This document shows, piece after piece, positions 9,797 to 18,418 of a stretch of DNA of 64,000 nt. The stretch lies in contig JBCCDA010000011.1 in the NCBI GenBank assembly GCA_039033215.1, forward strand, positions 1-64,000, read 5' to 3'. This DNA comes from Thermohalobaculum sp039033215. GTDB taxonomy: Bacteria > Pseudomonadota > Alphaproteobacteria > Rhodobacterales > Rhodobacteraceae. The translations under genes were made by a program, and so were the position numbers. Numbering within the stretch: the stretch's first letter is position 1; each line of letters opens with the position of its first letter. Under the pieces are notes generated by a model that was not told where the DNA came from, made no database searches, and saw only the letters and a program-made list of their open reading frames with translations.

Positions 9797-10738
9797 TTAG
9801 ATTGAGTCTATTTGTGGCGAAAATGCCTCAGCCAGCACGCTCTTCAGACGTGTTAACCACGTGTTAACACAATCGAACGGCGCATGAGCCGCGTTTTCCA
9901 CAAGATGTCTGTGGACAACTTCTAGTCCTTCGGAACCAAAACGGGACCGGATCTGCTCCTCGACCCAGAAAATCGATTGATTTGCGCGCGCCTGATTCGA
10001 TTGAGGCAGGAATGTGGCCGCAATTTCGCAGATTTCGTGCACGAGCTCGTCGACTCCTTCGCCGCGGCTGGCAGAGACACCCAGAACCGGCACCTCCCCG
10101 GTCAGCGACAGCGCGCCCTTCAGATCCGCCATCGTGCGCTGCGCGACCGGACCCATGTCCAGCTTGGTGACAACCACGAGGTCCGGGATCTCCATGACCC
10201 CGGCCTTCATGAATTGCAGCGCATCCCCCGATCCCGGCTGGGCGCACAGAGCCGTCAGATCCGCCACGTGCTTGATGGCGGTCTCCGACTGGCCAACACC
10301 GACTGTCTCGACCAGTACGATATCGTAGATCGCCCGCATCAGGACAACGGCCGGAAACGTGATCTCGGCCAGGCCGCCCAACCGGTGGCGCGCAGCCATG
10401 GACCGCACGAAGATACCGGGGTCTGCCGGGTCAACCGTGAGCCGGGTGCGGTCTCCCAGAAGCGCACCGTGCGACCGCGCCGAACTCGGGTCGACCGCGA
10501 CCACACCGACCGTCATGCCCCGGCTGCGCCAAGCGCGGATCAAGGCATCCATCAACGTGGACTTGCCCACCCCGGGGGGGCCAGTGAGGCCGAGTGCGAT
10601 CCCCTTTGGCGCCGCAAAGGCTGCGTCCAGCAAGGCGGCTGTCGCAGGATCGTCCGACGCGCTTTCGACCCGTGACAACGCATCGGCCAGAGCCCTCTTG
10701 CCCCCGGCACGAACGGCTTCCAGATCGGACAGCGACAC
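9797..10738 (-). CDS. meaB: MeaB/ArgK-family GTPase (methylmalonyl-CoA mutase chaperone)
   Basis: A 313-residue G3E-family GTPase that protects and reloads B12-dependent acyl-CoA mutases. The P-loop GPPGVGKST is near residue 55, the Mg-binding region AVDPSS follows, and switch II reads ETVGVGQSE. The base-specificity motif reads TKLD where the family usually has NKAD or TKAD, a small deviation. It starts with GTG three bases after the ppdK stop codon, so the two are almost certainly co-transcribed. No mutase gene is in the window. The usual link of MeaB to propionate or ethylmalonyl-CoA metabolism is family knowledge. Confidence 0.92.
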   Translation of the reverse strand: MSLSDLEAVRAGGKRALADALSRVESASDDPATAALLDAAFAAPKGIALGLTGPPGVGKSTLMDALIRAWRSRGMTVGVVAVDPSSARSHGALLGDRTRLTVDPADPGIFVRSMAARHRLGGLAEITFPAVVLMRAIYDIVLVETVGVGQSETAIKHVADLTALCAQPGSGDALQFMKAGVMEIPDLVVVTKLDMGPVAQRTMADLKGALSLTGEVPVLGVSASRGEGVDELVHEICEIAATFLPQSNQARANQSIFWVEEQIRSRFGSEGLEVVHRHLVENAAHAPFDCVNTWLTRLKSVLAEAFSPQIDSI

Positions 10739-10741
10739 GTC

Positions 10742-13360
10742 CTAGTCCGCTGAACGCGACCGGATCGCTGCCTGCGCCGCGGCGAGGCGGGCAACCGGGA
10801 CCCGATAGGGAGAGCACGACACATAGTCCAGGCCCGCCCGCTCGCAAAAATCGACCGATGCAGGATCACCGCCATGCTCGCCGCAGAGCCCCAGCGAGAT
10901 CCCCGGCGCACGTGCCTTCGCGCGTTCGATCGCAACCTCGATCATCTCGCCCACCCCTTCAACGTCGAGACTGTGGAAGGGATCGTGCGCAAACACATTC
11001 TGCGCCACATAGTCCGGCATGAAGCGGCCCGCGTCATCCCGGCTGAGCCCATAGAGCATCTGGGTCAGGTCATTCGTCCCGAAACTGAGAAAGCCGCAGA
11101 TATGCGCCATATCGCCCGCCCTCAAGCAGGCGCGCGGCGTTTCGATCATGACCCCGACGGTGTAGTCGACCATCTCGCCCTGCAGCTCGCGCACGATTGC
11201 GGCAATCCTGTCGATGTGGGTGCGCAGCACTTCGATCTCGCGCACGGCCGAGACCAGCGGGATCATGATCTCCGGCCGCACGGGCGAGCCGGTGATACGC
11301 CCCGCCTCGATCGCCGCTTCGAAGATCGCCCGCGCCTGCATCTCGTAGATCTCGGGGTAGGCAATGCCGATACGGCAGCCGCGCTTGCCCAACATGGGAT
11401 TGAACTCGGCCAATTCCGCCGCGCGCTGGGCGACCTTCGCAACGGGCACGCCAAGCGAGGCCGCCATATCCCCGAGCTCGGCCTCCGAATGGGGCAGAAA
11501 CTCGTGCAAGGGCGGGTCCAGCAGACGCACCGTCACGGGCCGACCCGGCATAGACTGGAAGAGCTCAACGAAATCGCCGCGCTGCATGGGCAGTAGCGTG
11601 GCCAGGGCCGCCTTACGCGACTCGGTATCCTCCGCCATGATCATCTCGCGCATGGCGGTGATCCGCCCGCGCTGGAAGAACATGTGTTCGGTCCGGCAGA
11701 GGCCGATGCCCTCAGCGCCGAAGCTCTCTGCCGTCGTGGCATCGAGGCCGGTATCGGCGTTCACCCGCACGCCAAGGCACCGTGCCTCATCGGCCCAGGT
11801 CATCAGCGTCGCGAACGCGCCCGAGGTCTCGGGCTGGATCATGGGCATGGTGCCGTCCAGCAATTGGCCCACGGTGCCATCCACCGTGACCACCGTCCCC
11901 TCGGTCAGGGCGCGGCCATCGGCGGTGCGCAGCGCGCCCTCCTTGCGGCTCAGGATCAGATCGCGCGCGCCGACGACACAAGGCTTGCCGAGCCCTCGCG
12001 CCACGACCGCCGCGTGGCTCGTCATCCCACCGCGCACCGTCAGCACGCCTGCGGCCGCGTGCATGCCCCGGATATCCTCGGGCGAAGTTTCGATCAGGGC
12101 CAGGATCGTCTGTTCCCCCCGTGCCGCCGCCACCTCGGCCGCATCGGGCGAAAAGACCAGCCGTCCCGAGGCCCCGCCCGGTGACGCAGGCAGACCCTGG
12201 CCCAGAACCGTCCGCCGCGCGACAGGGTCGATGGCGGGGTGAAGCTGCTCCTCCAGATGCCCCGGGTCGATCCGCATCAGCGCCTCTTCCGGCTTGATCA
12301 CGCCCCGCGACGCAAGATCAACAGCAATCTGAACAGCCGCCCTGGCCGAGCGCTTGGCGCGCTTGACTTCCAGAACCCAGAGCCGCCCGGCCTCTATCGT
12401 GAATTCCAGGCTCACGCCGTCACCGATGGCCGCCTCCAGCACCTCGCCCGCCTCGCGCAACGCCGGAACGACCGCCGGCGCGACATCCTCCAGTGCCGGG
12501 ACATGCAGGCCCCGCGCCGCGCGTTCCTCGGCCAGCAGCACCATCGGCGTGCGCAGACCCATCAGCGCATCCTCGCCCTGCGCCTGATCCAGGTACCGCC
12601 CCGTCAGGCACGGCGCCCCTGACGCCTCCTCGCGCAGATCCGCGACCCCGGCCCCGGATGGGGTGGGACCCAGCCCCAATGCCATGGCCTGCACGATGAG
12701 CACCATCGGCGCGTCCTCGTCCGCACCCATGGCCTGGCGTCGCAACTTCGCCCGGCGCGACCCCCACGCCTGTGGCAACGCCGCCAGCGCCCCGTCCAAC
12801 TGCGCCCGCGGATCGTCCGGGAACGCCTCGCCGGCATCGTCGATCAACGCCAAAGATGCCTGGGCCAGATCCGCCAGACAGGTCGCGCTCAGCGCCGCCT
12901 CGCTAGTCGCGCCGGCAACCCGCAACGTATCGTGGAGGGCATACTCGAACTCCTCCCCTTCGACCGACAGGGCGCCTGCGCCATAGGAATGGATGAGCCG
13001 GCGCCAGAGGTCCTGCGCCACGCGCTCTCCCAGACAAGCGCGGAGCGCGGGCAGCGTCTGGGTGGTCACACCGATATTCAGGATCGCGGGCGCCACGCCA
13101 CCTGCCGCCATCTCCGCCGCCGGGCGGACCGCCAGCAGCAGGGGCCGCTCGGGATCGCCTAGCTTCGCGCCTGCCGCAGCCTCCAGCTTGGCCAGCGCAG
13201 GGCCGACGTCGCCGCCCCAATCAGCGGGCAACACGAAGGCGGGCGGTACGTCCAGCCCGGCTGCCGCAGCCTTTGCGAGGAGATACGCCTTTTCCCCATG
13301 CGCCTGATGCGGCGCGGGGCCGTCGATGCCGATCCACCCGATGTCAAGCGTGCCTGTCAT
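10742..13360 (-). CDS. ppdK: Pyruvate phosphate dikinase-like protein with divergent ATP-grasp domain
   Basis: An 872-residue PEP-utilising enzyme that would interconvert pyruvate and PEP. The central phosphohistidine domain is intact (GGMTSHAAVVARG, residues about 450-465), and the C-terminal PEP/pyruvate barrel has GLCRTEHMFF, the long conserved EFNPMLGKRG and the catalytic cysteine in GLCGEHGGDP. The N-terminal ATP-grasp third is unusually degenerate: the family motif around VRSSA...MPGMMDT is replaced by VRPAAEMAAGGVAPAILN. The start at 13360 (MTGTLDIG) is chosen because upstream codons run into a tandem repeat array; no strong ribosome-binding site is seen. It is transcribed with meaB. 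It could be a PPDK with altered nucleotide use or one relying on another partner. Confidence 0.88.
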   Translation of the reverse strand: MTGTLDIGWIGIDGPAPHQAHGEKAYLLAKAAAAGLDVPPAFVLPADWGGDVGPALAKLEAAAGAKLGDPERPLLLAVRPAAEMAAGGVAPAILNIGVTTQTLPALRACLGERVAQDLWRRLIHSYGAGALSVEGEEFEYALHDTLRVAGATSEAALSATCLADLAQASLALIDDAGEAFPDDPRAQLDGALAALPQAWGSRRAKLRRQAMGADEDAPMVLIVQAMALGLGPTPSGAGVADLREEASGAPCLTGRYLDQAQGEDALMGLRTPMVLLAEERAARGLHVPALEDVAPAVVPALREAGEVLEAAIGDGVSLEFTIEAGRLWVLEVKRAKRSARAAVQIAVDLASRGVIKPEEALMRIDPGHLEEQLHPAIDPVARRTVLGQGLPASPGGASGRLVFSPDAAEVAAARGEQTILALIETSPEDIRGMHAAAGVLTVRGGMTSHAAVVARGLGKPCVVGARDLILSRKEGALRTADGRALTEGTVVTVDGTVGQLLDGTMPMIQPETSGAFATLMTWADEARCLGVRVNADTGLDATTAESFGAEGIGLCRTEHMFFQRGRITAMREMIMAEDTESRKAALATLLPMQRGDFVELFQSMPGRPVTVRLLDPPLHEFLPHSEAELGDMAASLGVPVAKVAQRAAELAEFNPMLGKRGCRIGIAYPEIYEMQARAIFEAAIEAGRITGSPVRPEIMIPLVSAVREIEVLRTHIDRIAAIVRELQGEMVDYTVGVMIETPRACLRAGDMAHICGFLSFGTNDLTQMLYGLSRDDAGRFMPDYVAQNVFAHDPFHSLDVEGVGEMIEVAIERAKARAPGISLGLCGEHGGDPASVDFCERAGLDYVSCSPYRVPVARLAAAQAAIRSRSAD

Positions 13361-13440
13361 TCGCTTGTCATACCGCGTCCCTTCGCACCTGCACAAGACA
13401 CCCTCTGCCGAGGCCAGGTCGACTTTGTGTACATACAGCT

Positions 13441-13495
13441 GCAATACGCCTGCAATACGCGAGCAATACGGATGCCATATGCCTGCAATACGGGT
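13441..13495. repeat. Five tandem 11-bp repeats upstream of ppdK
   Basis: Consensus GCAATACGSNT is repeated at exact 11-base steps starting at 13441, 13452, 13463, 13474 and 13485. The fourth copy is degenerate (GCCATATGCCT). The array lies 81-135 bases upstream of the ppdK start and directly after the glyS stop. One repeat per helical turn puts all copies on one face of the DNA, as expected for cooperative binding by a regulator. A mutated tandem duplication is the alternative. Confidence 0.75.
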
Positions 13496-13507
13496 TGAAT
13501 CCCAGCG

Positions 13508-15721
13508 CTAACCCTCGATTGCGTCCCAGATCGCGACCTGTTTCATGACCTCGCGGACCTGGGTCAGCAGGCAGAGACGGTTGCGTCTGAGCACGCTATT
13601 CTCGGCATTTACTGTAACGTCTTCGAAGAAGGCATCGATGGGGTCGCGCAGCGTCGCCATCTGCGTCATGGCGGTTTGAAAGTCTTCCATATCAATGGCT
13701 TGGCGAATCGAAGGTTCGGCCGTGTCGAGCGTCTGGAAGAGGGATTTTTCAGCCGGGTGCTCGGCAAATTTGACATCGGGTGCGCCCGAATACTCCACGC
13801 CGTCCTTCTTTTCTTCGGCAGAGACGATGTTACTTGCGCGTTTGTATCCAGCCAAAAGGTTTGTCCCGTCAGCCGTTGCGAGGAAGTCCTGCAGCGAGCG
13901 GACCCGGTTGACCAGAAGAACCAGATCGTCCTGCCCACCCAGATCGAAGCACGCCTGGATAACGTCGTGTCTAACCCCTTGGTCTCGCAAATAAACCTTG
14001 AGGCGGTCGGCGAAGAACGGCAGCAGGTCCGGGACCTTGGACGCGAACTGGCTCAGCTTGTCCTGCAGGAACAGTTCTTCGAACAGCTCACCCATCGGGG
14101 ATTTGCGCGCGCTCTCCAAGGCCTCCTTGCCGCCGGGCAGCGCTTCCAGCGCACCCTTCACGATCTGACCCATGTCGGTTGGCAGATCGGCAACAACCTG
14201 CAGCTCATGCTTCCGAACCGTGACGCCCAGGCGCAGCCTGATCTTGTTCTCCAGCACCGTGCGGATCACGCCCAGCGCGGCGCGGCGCAATGCGAAGGGA
14301 TCCTTGCTGCCGGTCGGCTTCTCGTCGATCGCCCAGAACCCGGTCAACATATCCAGCTTGTCGGCGAGCGCGACGGCAATTGCAACGGGCTCGGTCGGCA
14401 CCTCGTCCGAGGGGCCAAGCGGGCGGTAATGCGCCTCGCAGGCGTTCGCGATTTCCTCCGGCAGGTCAGCGGCTTGGGCGTAGTATCCCCCCATCACGCC
14501 CTGCAGTTCAGGGAACTCGTAGACCATCTCGGACGAGAGGTCCGCCTTGGCCACGAGCGCCGCCTTCTCCGCCAGATCGGGGTCGGCGCCGACCTTTGGC
14601 GCAATCTCGCGGGCCAGCGCCGCAATCCGCTCGATCCGCTCCGACTGGGTGCCCAGTTTGTTGTGAAACGTGACGGCCTTTAGCGGCTCTGCCAGGGCCT
14701 CCATCCCACCCTCACGGACGGTGCGCAGATCGTTTTCCCAGAAGAATTTCGCGTCGGCGAGGCGCGCGGCCAGGACCTTGCCGTTGCCGGCCAGGATCGT
14801 TGCGCCATCATCCTCCGTCACCATATTGGCAACAGTAATGAAGCGATCTATTCTGCCGATTTTACTTCGGATCGAGAAAAACTTCTGGTGCTCCCGCATG
14901 CTGGTCCGCAGCACCTCCGGCGGAAGATCAAGAAACTGTTCACCAATCGGACCCATCAGCGTCACAGGCCATTCCACCAGCCCGGCTACTTCGGCCAAAA
15001 GACCTTTATCTTCAATGACTTCTGCGCCTACCGCAAACGCAAGGTTCCTGGCGTCCGCTTCGATCCGGGCCGCCCGTTCCTCCGGATCGAGCACCACGAA
15101 GGCCTGGCCAAGCTTAACTGAATAATCATCGAACGATGTTACTTGCATTGGACTAGGTGCCAGGAAACGGTGTCCCCGCGTGGTGTCGCCGGAGCTCAGC
15201 CCGTCGATGTCGATCGGAACGACGTCGTGCCCGGCTTCGTGGCTCAGAATGCACAGGATGTGGTGCAGCGGGCGGACCCAGCGCAACGGTCCGTCACCCC
15301 AGCGCATTGACTTCGGCCAGGGAAAGGTACGCACAGCGTGCTCGACTGCCTCGGCCACGATATCGGCTGCCGGGCGCCCAGGGGTTCGAACGGTCGCGTA
15401 CCAGACCTGGCCCTTCTTGTCGTCCCTGGCTACCAGATTTTGCTTGCCGAGCCCGGTGGACCGCAGAAACCCTTCCAGCGCCTTGTCGGGTGCATCGACC
15501 CGCGGGCCCTTGCGCTCCTCCACCTTCTCAGGCGTCTCGGCAGGAAGGTCGGACAGGGCCAGCACCAGCCGCCGCGGTGTCGAAAAAGCCTTGCCGCCCG
15601 AATAGGTCAGCCCCGCCTCGACCATCCTGTCGGTGACAAGCTTCTTCAGGTCCGCCGAGGCGCGTGCCTGCATGCGGGCGGGGATCTCCTCGGAGAACAG
15701 TTCGAGCAGGAGGTCGGGCAC
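13508..15721 (-). CDS. glyS: Glycine--tRNA ligase beta subunit
   Basis: A 737-residue beta subunit of the bacterial alpha2beta2 glycyl-tRNA synthetase, which charges tRNA-Gly. It opens with the family signature MPDLLLELFSEEIPARMQ and contains TPRRLVLAL, LVEWPVTLMG and REHQKFF in the expected order, ending with the anticodon-binding-like alpha-helical tail. Full length for the family (about 690-750). The alpha subunit glyQ, usually adjacent, is not in the window: the next gene upstream encodes a lytic transglycosylase. ppdK follows downstream in the same direction. Confidence 0.97.
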   Translation of the reverse strand: MPDLLLELFSEEIPARMQARASADLKKLVTDRMVEAGLTYSGGKAFSTPRRLVLALSDLPAETPEKVEERKGPRVDAPDKALEGFLRSTGLGKQNLVARDDKKGQVWYATVRTPGRPAADIVAEAVEHAVRTFPWPKSMRWGDGPLRWVRPLHHILCILSHEAGHDVVPIDIDGLSSGDTTRGHRFLAPSPMQVTSFDDYSVKLGQAFVVLDPEERAARIEADARNLAFAVGAEVIEDKGLLAEVAGLVEWPVTLMGPIGEQFLDLPPEVLRTSMREHQKFFSIRSKIGRIDRFITVANMVTEDDGATILAGNGKVLAARLADAKFFWENDLRTVREGGMEALAEPLKAVTFHNKLGTQSERIERIAALAREIAPKVGADPDLAEKAALVAKADLSSEMVYEFPELQGVMGGYYAQAADLPEEIANACEAHYRPLGPSDEVPTEPVAIAVALADKLDMLTGFWAIDEKPTGSKDPFALRRAALGVIRTVLENKIRLRLGVTVRKHELQVVADLPTDMGQIVKGALEALPGGKEALESARKSPMGELFEELFLQDKLSQFASKVPDLLPFFADRLKVYLRDQGVRHDVIQACFDLGGQDDLVLLVNRVRSLQDFLATADGTNLLAGYKRASNIVSAEEKKDGVEYSGAPDVKFAEHPAEKSLFQTLDTAEPSIRQAIDMEDFQTAMTQMATLRDPIDAFFEDVTVNAENSVLRRNRLCLLTQVREVMKQVAIWDAIEG

Positions 15722-15784
15722 AGCTCACACCATCGGTCGTCTTGGACGCGGGCGTCTTAGCGGAGCCCACGCCAGATTGCGAGC

Positions 15785-16681
15785 CTAGTTGCGCCGCACG
15801 ACGCAGGTACCACCAACGCGCTTGATCCGCGCGCATAGCTTCCGGGCCGCAACCCGCGAGGGCGCGCCAACACGGGCAGAATAGAGGCGCCTTCCGCCAA
15901 CCTTGCGGGAACGCACTACGATCGCACTGCGTCCCCCCACCACGGAGGTCAGACGCGCGCGGGCACGGCTGAAGTTTCGCATGGCCGCGCGGCGCGTGAT
16001 CCCCGCCGCAATCTGCACACCCCAGGGCGCGCCAGCGGACGGGGCCCGCGTTGGAACAACGGGCAGGCGGGCACAGGCGTCATCGAAGGATTTCCCCTCT
16101 TCCAGCGGTCGCTTCTCTACCTCGCGGTCCTTCTGGCGAAACCAGTCGGCGGGGCGGTTGGTGATCGACAAAACGTAATCCTCGGTCTCCCACGGGAGCC
16201 GCCCAGAACCGCGCGCCAGCCACCGCGCCACGCGGTTCGGACCCCCGTTATACGCCGCAGCCGCCAACCCCCAATTTCCGAACTCAGCCCTCAGATCAGC
16301 CAGAAACGAGGCGGAGGCCGGGATCGCCTGGCGTGGGTCCCACGGGTTTGTCAGCCCGCGTTCCTTCGCCGTGCCGGGCATGAATTGCGCGATACCCTGA
16401 GCACCGACAGGGCTGAGGGCACCGATATCGAAGCGGCTTTCCTTCCAGATCAACCTGGCAAAGAACGCAGGCGGCAGGCCGTAGCGTTCAGCCGATGTGC
16501 GGATCAGTCCACATATCCGCGGCGCATCGAAGGTGAGCGCGGCAGGACGTGACACGGGGACCGGCGGTCCTGGCGGCTGATCGGGCCACTCTTGCGCACC
16601 TGCCTCTACGCCGAGACCTGCCATAAACATACAGGCGGCAATCTGGCGCCGGCGCGCGGCCGAGACGCTGTAAGCGAGCAT
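15785..16681 (-). CDS. Lytic transglycosylase with SPOR domain
   Basis: A 298-residue exported peptidoglycan enzyme. A signal peptide (IAACMFMAGLGVEAGA) is followed by an SLT goose-lysozyme-like domain (about residues 50-165) with the catalytic glutamate in LIWKESRFD and the motifs GAQGIAQFMP and AAAYNGGPNRV. A C-terminal SPOR-like domain (about 220-298, starting WGVQIAAG) would bind denuded septal glycan. The start at 16681 is taken because it opens the signal peptide and lies downstream of the gcrA stop; a longer open frame overlaps gcrA and reads unnaturally. It is probably transcribed with gcrA and likely acts at division sites. Confidence 0.9.
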   Translation of the reverse strand: MLAYSVSAARRRQIAACMFMAGLGVEAGAQEWPDQPPGPPVPVSRPAALTFDAPRICGLIRTSAERYGLPPAFFARLIWKESRFDIGALSPVGAQGIAQFMPGTAKERGLTNPWDPRQAIPASASFLADLRAEFGNWGLAAAAYNGGPNRVARWLARGSGRLPWETEDYVLSITNRPADWFRQKDREVEKRPLEEGKSFDDACARLPVVPTRAPSAGAPWGVQIAAGITRRAAMRNFSRARARLTSVVGGRSAIVVRSRKVGGRRLYSARVGAPSRVAARKLCARIKRVGGTCVVRRN

Positions 16682-16763
16682 CGCGAGCGCATGGCGGATC
16701 CCCCGCGGGCAAACAAGGCGTGCACGGGCGTGCCCGTGCTCCGCTGACCTCGAGAGATCCGCC

Positions 16764-17336
16764 CTAGTTTCTGACGCGGGCACGGTCTCGTCGCGACGAC
16801 ATCGGCTGGAACGCCACGGCGACATGGTTCTCGCAGTAGGGCTTGCCGGGCACGGCCTGAAGCCCGCAGAAGGCGAAATCATCATCTGTCGGATCGCCGA
16901 TCGGCCACTTGCAGGTCCGCTCGGTGAGCTCGAGCAACGAGATGCGCTTGGCGAACTTCTGGATTTCGACCAGGGTCGCCCGTGCCGCCTCTTCCTCAGG
17001 TGTCGGTGCGCCAGGTGCCCGCGGCTGCGAGGCATCACGGATCTGCGGCGCTACCCGACGTTGGGGCGTGACGGGGGCTGGCACTGGGGCGGCCTCGACG
17101 ACAGCGGGCGCCTCCTGCACGGGTTTCTTGGGCGCCGCGGCCTTTGCCTTCACAGGCTCGGCTGGCTTGGCCTCCTCGGCAGGAGACGCCGCGCGGTTCG
17201 ACAGGCCCAAGCGATGCACCTTACCGATGACCGCATTGCGCGTGACCCCGCCCAACTCCTTCGCGATCTGGCTAGCACTCTTGCCTTCACCCCATAGCTC
17301 GCGCAGTTTCTCCACCCGCTCATCGGTCCAGGACAT
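16764..17336 (-). CDS. gcrA: Cell-cycle regulator GcrA
   Basis: A 190-residue GcrA, an alphaproteobacterial transcription factor that binds sigma-70 holoenzyme at CcrM-methylated promoters and controls cell-cycle genes. The N-terminal DNA-binding domain is textbook (MSWTDERVEKLRELW, then SASQIAKELGG and RNAVIGKVHRLGL). An alanine/proline-rich linker separates it from the C-terminal sigma-interacting domain (TCKWPIGDP, FCG, KPYCENHVAVAFQP). A GAGGAGGG ribosome-binding site supports the ATG at 17336. No GANTC methylation site was noticed in its own upstream region. It is divergent from the ABC-2 permease gene. Confidence 0.97.
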   Translation of the reverse strand: MSWTDERVEKLRELWGEGKSASQIAKELGGVTRNAVIGKVHRLGLSNRAASPAEEAKPAEPVKAKAAAPKKPVQEAPAVVEAAPVPAPVTPQRRVAPQIRDASQPRAPGAPTPEEEAARATLVEIQKFAKRISLLELTERTCKWPIGDPTDDDFAFCGLQAVPGKPYCENHVAVAFQPMSSRRDRARVRN

Positions 17337-17460
17337 TCCACCCTCCTCGGTCCGGGCAGCGCCGGCGCCAGCATTGAGCATTTCTAGAAGGCCCTTAGTT
17401 TAGGGTCCCATCACCCCTGAGACAACCCGCCGAGACACATCAGCGGAGCGAGGCATTCCG

Positions 17461-18273
17461 ATGCGTGACATTTCAGACGGCCTTGGCATGGGTCAGCGCC
17501 GCTTCGGGCGCATAAACCGGCTGGGCCTCTGGACCTTGATCCTGCGGGAGGTCATGCGCTTTTTGTCCGTCTGGACCCAGACCGTGTTGGCTCCGGTCGC
17601 GACGGCGCTGCTTTTCATGACGGTATTCACCGTAGCCTTCGGGGACCGGCGCGAGGCGGTTGGCGGCGTGCCCTTCGATCAGTTCCTGGCGCCGGGTATC
17701 TTGATGATGATCGTGATCCAGCAGGCCTTCGCGAACACATCTTCCTCGATCATGATCTCGAAGATCCAGGGCAACATCGTCGATACGCTGATGCCCCCGC
17801 TGAGCGCGGGGGAGATCCTGACCGGATATGTCGTGGGCGGCATCATCCGCGGGCTGATCTTCGCGATCGTGGTGGGCGTGGTGGTATTTCCCTGGGCCGG
17901 CATCTGGCCGCAGCATTGGCTCTGGATGATCTGGTTCACCTTCGCCGGATCACTGATCCTCTCGCTCCTGGGCATGATTGCTGCGATCCATGCCGAGAAG
18001 TTCGATCAGATGTCCCTGATCACGAACTTTGTCATCACACCGCTGAGCTTCCTGTCGGGCACGTTCTACTCTGTCGAGAAGTTGCCGGGTGTCTTCTGGA
18101 CGATCAGCCATGCCAACCCGTTCTTCTTCCTGATCGACGGGTTCCGGTTCGGCGCATTGGGCGTGAGTGATTCGAGCCCTTGGCTCGGGTTCACTGTCAC
18201 GGCAGGCCTCTGCCTCATCCTCGGCGGGGTAACATGGCGGCTGCTGGCATCGGGGTACAAGCTGAAGGCTTAG
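17461..18273 (+). CDS. ABC-2 type transporter permease
   Basis: A 270-residue polytopic inner-membrane protein of the ABC-2 (YadH/NodJ/DrrB-like) family, with about six hydrophobic segments. The hallmark region LSFLSGTFYSVEKLPGVFW followed by HANPFFFLIDGFR lies near residues 195-230. Such permeases export drugs, lipids or polysaccharides with a separate ATPase, but no ATPase gene is adjacent. Most likely that partner is encoded elsewhere. It is followed by a terminator-like hairpin before argD. Confidence 0.85.
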   Translation: MRDISDGLGMGQRRFGRINRLGLWTLILREVMRFLSVWTQTVLAPVATALLFMTVFTVAFGDRREAVGGVPFDQFLAPGILMMIVIQQAFANTSSSIMISKIQGNIVDTLMPPLSAGEILTGYVVGGIIRGLIFAIVVGVVVFPWAGIWPQHWLWMIWFTFAGSLILSLLGMIAAIHAEKFDQMSLITNFVITPLSFLSGTFYSVEKLPGVFWTISHANPFFFLIDGFRFGALGVSDSSPWLGFTVTAGLCLILGGVTWRLLASGYKLKA

Positions 18274-18343
18274 GTGACTTGTGTTCACTGCGGAAACCGC
18301 CTTCCAATTGACAGAAACCGGTCTCTCGCCCATAACGCCCGTC

Positions 18344-18380
18344 CGCCCCGGGCGACAAGCCGCGGGGCGTTTTCGCTTTT
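18344..18380 (+). terminator. Intrinsic terminator or attenuator ahead of argD
   Basis: CGCCCCG (18344-18350) pairs with CGGGGCG (18363-18369), followed directly by TTTT and a second short T-run. It lies 71 bases after the permease stop and 39 bases before the argD start. A competing stem (CGCCC 18336-18340 with GGGCG 18350-18354) overlaps the left arm, so the leader could switch. Terminating the permease transcript is the simplest role. Confidence 0.6.
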
Positions 18381-18418
18381 GAACGCCCGCTCTTGGGCAA
18401 CTATAGGAGACCAGACCC

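Noticed and set aside
13441..13495. Repeat array as a plasmid-type origin (iterons)
   Set aside because: No replication initiator gene or AT-rich block is near; the position ahead of ppdK favours a regulatory role.
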